From Cadophora sp. MPI-SDFR-AT-0126 (lineage: Eukaryota; Ascomycota; Leotiomycetes; Helotiales; Ploettnerulaceae), in the NCBI GenBank assembly GCA_020747065.1, contig JAGMVK010000002.1:62001-126000 (forward strand): 64,000 nucleotides of DNA, in the 5' to 3' direction. Below are positions 57,531-64,000 of this stretch, piece after piece (position 1 is the first letter of the stretch; each line of letters opens with the position of its first letter). The notes below the pieces were generated by a model. The model ran no database searches and had not been told where the DNA came from. It saw only the letters and a program-made list of their open reading frames with translations. A program made the translations under genes and the position numbers.

Positions 57531-60500
57531 TCAATGCTCCTCCCCATGCTTTAAAAGCGGCTCTTTTGCAGGGTTATGCACGCTATCATCCAGTCCACCC
57601 GATTGAATCCCGCCAACAAGTCTCGAAAGACCGCCTAAGAATGGATTACTGCTCCGTTTCTTGACTAGTGGTTCTTCTTCTTCTTTGCGGAGCGATGAGA
57701 TGGAGTCGGATCGGGAGGGTATGAAGACTGGTGAGGGAGGTTTGTTATTCCCGTCCAGGTTGCGGGGCATGAATACTTCTTCTTCGCCTGGCTCCTCCTG
57801 CTGTTCTGGTGCCTTCGATGGCTCTTGGTCTTCTCCAGCAGGTGGGGAGTACTGTACTGGCTCAGAGATGTACAGAGATGAGGGTCGCGACCCGACAGAC
57901 CGCCTGGGTGGTGGTGGCATGGGAGGAGAACTATGTCTGATTGCTGAGAGGGCGGTGATTGGACTTGGTGTCAGTGCGGGCGACCCTTGTGGAGATGCTG
58001 ATTCGAAGACCGAGCGTGTTTTGGCGAAGAGGCTTCCAGGGCTGCCAGTGGGGACTGGTGGCGGAGGACGCCTTGAGAGGCCTGGGGATGAGGAGGGGGA
58101 ACGTTTCGGTAGCGTAGGCGAGGCAGACGATTGGGGACTTATGGATAGGCGAGGCGGCGTTCTTGGCAGGCTTCTTGTTCCCTGAAAAGAGATTCCTGCG
58201 TTGGGAGTTCCGACAGAACCGTATCCTGGACTGCTCGTATCCATTGGCGGGGTCTTGAATGGATTGTTACTCGCCATTTTCGGAGTCTGGGAAGTATCAA
58301 TCCCATTGGTGAATGGGTTCGGCTTGATATCATTTACTGGCGAAATTCTAGCTCTATGAGCTTCCAGTCCCGTTTGTGCACCAAACGAGCCATAACCCGC
58401 ATTCATGCGTTCAATGTCAGCTGGATTTCGACCATTGTCACGCAGATCTGCATAACTAGGCTTGGGTGACATGAACGAGGGGTATGCATTGGCAAGAGCA
58501 GGATCAAAGGCAGCCGCCTTCGGAGTCTCCAGGCTCAAGTCTTGGGCCGATTGAGAAGTTTCGGTCATCCCTCGCTCCCTACCAGAGTCGCGGATTATCG
58601 GCTCATCGTGTGGGTGGTCAATGACAGGGCTGGATGACGTCTCAGAAGGAGTGGTTGGTATCGAGTCTGACTGAGCATAAGAGTCGAACGATGGGAGTGT
58701 ATCGGCAGTATGCGTTCGAACGTGAAGTGAGGACTCGTATGGCGATGCAGAAACTCGAACAAACTCGGGTTCATCGTCTTCAAAGGAGACTGCGCGGGGT
58801 CGGGCAGCGTTTCCGAGAACATATTCAGCTCCCGGCTGGTAGTTATCTAGCTGTACCTGACGGACGGCTGGGACATCCGAGCGGACAACTTCAACAATAT
58901 TAGCAAAAAGACCTGATGATCGGTGCGCAGCGTAAGTATCGTTGAACTCTGTCAGAGGTGCGTGTTCAGGAACAACTTCGAGAGGAGTGTCTGCCCGTTG
59001 AAAGTACTGATCCGCCATATCTTCCGGATATGAGGCTCTTTGGCCGTGTTCTAGAGAACTTTCCTCTTCCGAGTCGTCATCCCCAAATAACTCGCCAGCA
59101 TCGGGGCCTCTATGAGGCAGGTCGGAATAGCTGTCTATGCTTGACAGCGATCTGATCGGGCTAGTCGTTCGAGGAACTCCATATTTCTCTTCAAAGCTCA
59201 TATCCTCTTCGCTGTCGGTGGCTGCGATGTTTCTGGCAGATCTGGGTAGGTACTCATCGTCATTGGTCATGCGATGGACTTGATGAGGTCTTAGACTTCC
59301 AAAACGTTGTTCGGGCTCAGATCCATCTTCTTCATCGCTTTCAGACCAGTTATCGCTACCTTCAGAACCATCATCGCTTCCATTGTGATCACCTTGATCA
59401 TACGCGACATCATGGCTCATTGGGATGTGATGATCGCCATCACGTAGAGGCCAAGGTTCACCCTCATGGTGTCTGGTGGGAGGATATTGGCGCCGTTCCG
59501 TACTCGTATCATTGAAACCATTCGCTTGAGATGATAGCGGGCTCGAATCGTGAGAACCTGGGTGGCTGAAAGAACTTTCTGGTGAGAAGGAATCGCGTAC
59601 TTCATCGGTATCCAGCTGAGAGGATATTGCTTGACCTACGATTGACTGGCTCTCCTCAACGCTCGTTGTCGACAGACTGTCTTCACCATGGTCGATGATC
59701 AAGTCTCGTTTGGTTGCAAGTGGCCATGTCCCAGTATCAGCTGATGGACCTTCATGGCTTCTGGCGAGATCTTGAACTGTCTGTTCTTCAAAGGCATTGA
59801 TTTGACTTTCCCGAAGTCCTGTCGCCTCGTGAGGCTTGAGCTCATCTTGTAGCGCTGCCTTTGTAGTCGTTGACAACGTGTTCAATCTTTGACTCTCAAG
59901 ATTTCTGTCTGGTAAAGGTTGGTTTCGACCCCAGAGGAAATCGGACATAGGATCACGTCTGGGCTCCGTAACTGGTGCCTCTTGGTGTTTCGGACCTCTC
60001 GACGCCATTTCTGTGCTTGTATGTGATAACGGGGCGCTTGACTCCCGAATCTCATAGACAGCTGGTAATGAGACCGGGTTTCGCCCCCAAAGGATATCTG
60101 ACATCGGGTCATGGATGTACTTGATGGCCTCTGGCGTTTGCTCTGTGGCTGCTGGTGATCTAAGTTGCGAAGCGTTATTTCGTCCCCACAATATATCAAA
60201 CATTCGATCCAGGTTGACCTTCTTAGCGACTGGTGCTTGTTGCTGTTTTGGAGCATCCGGTGAAACATGTTGTGACATCCGACTTCGTCCCCAGAGGATA
60301 TCAGCCATTGGGTCATGAATGATCTCCTGAATGGATGGCGTTTGATTATTTTTCAGGGCTTCTTGTGGGTTGGACAATGTCTTTCGACTTCGTCCCCATA
60401 GCCGATCAGACATAGGGTCGTAAATGACCCTGCTGGTTGCTTCTGGGACGTGTGCCTGTCGACTTTTGGCAGCTTTCAGAGCTCCCGAAACTGGTTTTCG

Positions 60501-62829
60501 ACCCCAGAGAACATCAGACATGGGGTCATAAATGACCTCGCTAGACACACTTTTGATTGGTGTTTGTTGGACACTGAGAACCTTTGTCGCCACCGTTTGT
60601 GATACTCGACTTCGACCCCACAAAACATCAGACATAGGATCATAGATAACCTCTCTGGAAACATTGTCCACTAAGGGCGATTGAACTTTCAGAGCATCTG
60701 ATGTGCCAGATCTCGCGATTTGAGACCGGCCCCATAGAAAATCGAACATAGGGTCGGCGCGGTCCCGAGAGCCATGTGCAATCGGTGCCTGCTGGTCATC
60801 GAGAGCTACTGATGCACCAGATAGTGGCATTTGGGCTCGTCCCCACAGGATATCAGACATAGGGTCAAATATGACTTTCTCGGAGAACGCTCGAGTGGCC
60901 AGTGGCGCAGTTTTACCAGATTGTAGTGCATAGGTTGAGAATGGACTTCGACCCCAAAGTTTGTCTGCCATTGGATCGTTGGCGCGCTCCACTGAAAGCT
61001 CGGTGACTGATGTTTGTTGACGCTTTGGAGCTTCTGCGGCAGGAGGTACGCGTCCCCACAACAAGTCAGCCATGGGGTCATGGATGGCTTCACTTTCGAA
61101 ACCTCGGCTGAATAGTTGTGCATCCATTTGATCCTCTGGGGCATCATTGACGGGTAGCATCGTTCTCTGCGACTCGAGTTCGTTCTTGATTAGATCATCC
61201 GACGATGCAACGGGCGTCATTTGGGTCGATTGGAAAGCTGATCCTGATTCCGGTGTACCTTTCAGTAGTGGACTTGACCGATACTCGTCGAAGTCAAGTG
61301 TCTCAAGCGAGGATGGCAAGGTATGCTTATTGTCGCTTTGTGGAGCAAAGCCAAGCACTTCATCGATTTGGTCGTGTGAGTCGAGTTGATCCGTCGTAAA
61401 GTCTGACGGATCCAGGCTCCGAGCATCATCATTGCTCAGATCAATACCGGAATCCACGAAAGCAGGATTGCCATCTAGGTGAGATTCATCAACGGTCAAT
61501 GAATCCTCGTCCGTCTCCCTATCTTGGTATACACTCTGCTCGTTCCGACCTATTGCTTGTGTCTCTGGCTCCGATTCCGGCGAAAGGGTATCAAGATTCT
61601 TGATTTGTAACTCAAGATACATGTCCTCGAAAGATCTCTCTTCAGTCTGTGGCTGGGCGGCAGCACTGTAGCTCTCAGAATTGGCAATAGTACCATCGAC
61701 AGAAGCATTGACTGGCAACCCTCTCCGGACTTCACAGTCATTATTGACTTCATTTGGACTTGTATCGCGGAAAACGTGAGGTCGGACATCATGCACCGAG
61801 CTATTTGGGGCGTGGTGGTCATCTTTGGCCTGCAATGGCATTTCCAGATTAGGGTCTTGAGCAGTTTTACCTAACGTCCTCTCCTCAGTACTGGGAGCTT
61901 GGACTTCTTTCGATGATGGAAATGACCGATCCGGGTTTATTGTGCCTGGAGAATCTACCAACTCTTTGACTCCATCATTTTCTTCCTTGGCGAATCCTTG
62001 TCCGAGCCAAGCCCCGGGCTCCGGTGTCTGGATCTGTTCGTTCGCAGCTGGATTGACGGATCCAATGGATTGATTATGTGGCGAGCTAGTCTGCTCCATT
62101 GTACCAGCCCTGCTTAAAGTTCTCGTGCGACTTCGATACGGGATCTTTGGGAACACCGTGGGCATATTGAGCGCTTTGTCGATTTCCGCATTGATCGCCT
62201 GTTTGCGCACGTCAGCTATCAAAATGCAAGTCGAGGATCTTGAGTCAAGAAATCAATCAATAAAGCTGCGTGAAAGAAAACAGTGTCGCGGGAAGGATAA
62301 AAATACCCACCCTGCGCTTCTCGTCCAGTTCCCTCAACGCCTTCTTCCCAAGTTCAACTTTAGCTTCAATCTCATTTTCCACCCTTTCAAGCTCTTTCTC
62401 GATATCTTCTGCGAGTTTCAACTCCCGCTCCTCACGTTGAGCCTCTCTACATTCATCCTCTTCCAGTTTAATCCTCTCCCTTTCGAGCTCCTCCACCCTA
62501 ATTCTCTCTCTTCTCTCCTCGTCTTCCTTCGCGCGCCTCTTCAAAACTTCTTCCCATTCCTTCTTTCTCTGTTCTTCAATCTCTTCCACCTCTCTCTGTC
62601 TCTTCGCTTCCAGCTCATCTTGTTCCTTTAGTCGCTGGTTCGCGAGTACCTGGAGAGCTTGCGCGTGGGCGGTTCGCAGGTCGAAGATCTTTGCTTCGCG
62701 CTCGGAGGCGAGGCGTTGGAGTTCTGCTTCGTGGGTTGGATGCGAGAGGGATTGAAGGGTAGCGTGAATACTGTCGATGTTTGAGTGGAGGGCACTGACG
62801 AGGGTCGTTACGACCTCGTGGGATGCCAT
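57531..62829 (-). CDS. Large protein with N-terminal coiled coil and DPM-x-D-x-LWGR repeats
   Basis: 1728 residues in two exons (62829-62311 and 62198-57531) with a 112-bp intron that ends CGCAAACAG. The first 173 residues are almost wholly charged and heptad-like (Glu, Lys, Arg), hence a long coiled coil. Residues ~547-931 contain eleven copies of a 10-residue motif, DPM[SAF]D-x-LWGR, spaced 30-50 residues apart. The middle and C-terminal parts are acidic and Ser/Pro-rich, probably disordered, with proline-rich stretches (PPPPRR) and the end PFLGGLSRLVGGIQSGG, a short amphipathic segment. No known domain recognised. The regular motif suggests repeated docking sites for a partner; a scaffold role is inferred. 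Confidence 0.85.
59925..61079 (-). repeat. Eleven DPM-x-D-x-LWGR coding repeats
   Basis: Within the large protein gene, the consensus on the minus strand is GAYCCYATG-KCYGAT-...-TGGGGNCG. The peptide motif is highly conserved while the linkers (SRVSQTV, KPVSGAL and so on) drift. Two variants replace P or S (DRMFD, DPMFD). Selection on the motif, not recent DNA duplication, best explains this. Confidence 0.85.
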
Positions 62830-64000
62830 GGTTTCGTCCTGAGCTCAATGCGATATGTCCAAGAATGTAGCGGCCAGCGGAATATTATACGTGGCAAGTA
62901 TCCAGACGAGCAGACGACGAAATTATGGAATGAAAAAGAGAACGACGTCTGTCAATTACACATCAGACGGCAGCAATACCAGGAGCCAGCCGGTTTCGCG
63001 TACAACGCGTCGATAATGCGAAAGGGAAAATTAATACAAAAAATACAGGACAGCAAAGGAGAATGACGAAACATCTCTGTTGTCCTTCAGCTGGTGAGAA
63101 AGTGAGCTGAGGAAGGGTACCCTTGATACAAGCACTAGCTCGATCCTGACCTCGGTTTCTCAGCCTGAATTGAGGCTCTGGCATTGGGCATCAAACGAAT
63201 CATGAAGCCGGAGTTGAGGGTTGCATGATGTTGTAAACGTGAGAGGTTTCAGGGGTGGGGATGGGTTTCATGCTTCAGCTTTTGTCACTCATCTTCGCGG
63301 CTTCGAGAAACTTCTCGCTGCAAATCCAAGCTATTGGATCCTCAACTTAAAAGCGACTGTGCATATTTGTCTTTGCGAAGATCAATTGCATTGCGAAAAC
63401 GACTTCTGTGAGATGTTTTGAGGAAAAGAAGTTGGATTAAAGTTTGGAATGAAGTTCACGGCTGTCGGCTCTCTCGGATCGGGATGCTCGGCCCGCTGAC
63501 GGCGTAACATTAAACATGCAGGGGCGCCAGGAGAAACCCCCTGAACTAGCCCTAACTGCGCTTTGAGAAGTATATCTTCATTTTGCGACTTCATTCGCAG
63601 GTTTATCTGGGTCCTTTAAATGGCCAATGATCCAGCGTTCGATTGATCAGGCCTGCAACCGAGGTCTCCAAGTTAAAGCTGGCCCGCCACCACCTACACA
63701 TTCCAGCGCGAATGGCACAATGCTTCCGATTGGCTTCAGTAAGGCAGCATCTATGCACAATACAACAACGCTACAACCACGTGCACAGGCAACGATGTGC
63801 CATCTTGCAATCAAGCTTGAGGGAAGAAAGGGGGTATATTTGAATGACAAAACTGAGCGCTAACAGCAGGCATGCCGATCAAAGTCCACGAAATACTTCG
63901 ACCATCCAAGGAGCTCTCGCTCTAACCAACAGCGAAAGCTGCACCAATAGCCAAGTCACAACTAAGCCAGCCCAAACACCAACGATAATGCCCAATCCGC
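62830..64000. other. Upstream region of the large protein gene; no gene recognised
   Basis: About 1.2 kb of ordinary composition to the end of the window. It should include the promoter of the large protein gene. Several short frames on both strands (for example 62785-63066 and 63221-63421) have no ATG-supported, domain-bearing or spliceable structure that I can defend. Confidence 0.4.

Noticed and set aside
57661..58185. 174-codon plus-strand frame rich in Gly, Ser and Asp
   Set aside because: Antisense shadow of the Pro/Ser-rich C-terminal part of the large protein gene.
62125..62631. 168-codon plus-strand frame rich in Leu and Phe, resembling a membrane protein
   Set aside because: Antisense of the Glu/Lys-rich coiled coil, which always yields Phe/Leu-rich complements.

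Overview
The window comes from a filamentous ascomycete (Pezizomycotina). The support is the gene structure (many introns of 44-112 bp with GTRNGT donors, CTRAY branch points and YAG acceptors), the families present (Zn(II)2Cys6 regulator with a fungal middle domain, DUF3500, Fot1/pogo transposase, Tad1-type LINE, PDR-type ABC fragment), and long AT-rich tracts in which TE relics carry C-to-T/G-to-A type stops, the signature of repeat-induced point mutation (RIP). I cannot name the genus. Exons were assembled by eye; every multi-exon model below was checked for phase.

Layout: 0.5-3.9 kb, SNF2 helicase (-). 5.5-9.2 kb, two small secreted proteins: a NucA/NucB nuclease-like protein (-) and a Gly-rich, Cys-rich protein (+). 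9.5-10.4 kb, a gene remnant, followed by a 511-bp Mutator-like non-autonomous element with an 11-bp target duplication. 11.1-39.2 kb, a TE graveyard: a RIP-degraded Tad1-like LINE, unidentified relics, an apparently intact Fot1-like transposon (17477-19335), a ~98-bp tandem array, an apparently intact copia retrotransposon (21580-29234) and a Helitron-like Rep/Pif1 relic (-).

39.7-54.9 kb is a compact set of five intact metabolic genes: FAD monooxygenase, DUF3500 protein, Zn2Cys6 regulator, ThDP-dependent decarboxylase/lyase-like enzyme and MFS transporter. A solo LTR and an ABC-transporter fragment lie between them. This looks like a catabolic or secondary-metabolic cluster with its own regulator and exporter; the substrate is not evident. 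56.4-57.0 kb holds a LINE fragment, and 57.5-62.8 kb a 1728-residue protein with eleven DPM-x-D-x-LWGR repeats.

The most unusual observation is a four-exon gene on the antisense strand between the copia polyprotein and its 3' LTR (27741-28594). It encodes a 208-residue protein: six-cysteine cluster, helical middle, basic tail. Its start codon appears to be made by splicing. A RIP-destroyed paralogue (about 16.0-16.9 kb) lies elsewhere in the same graveyard with the same splice sites, which suggests a TE-associated gene family.
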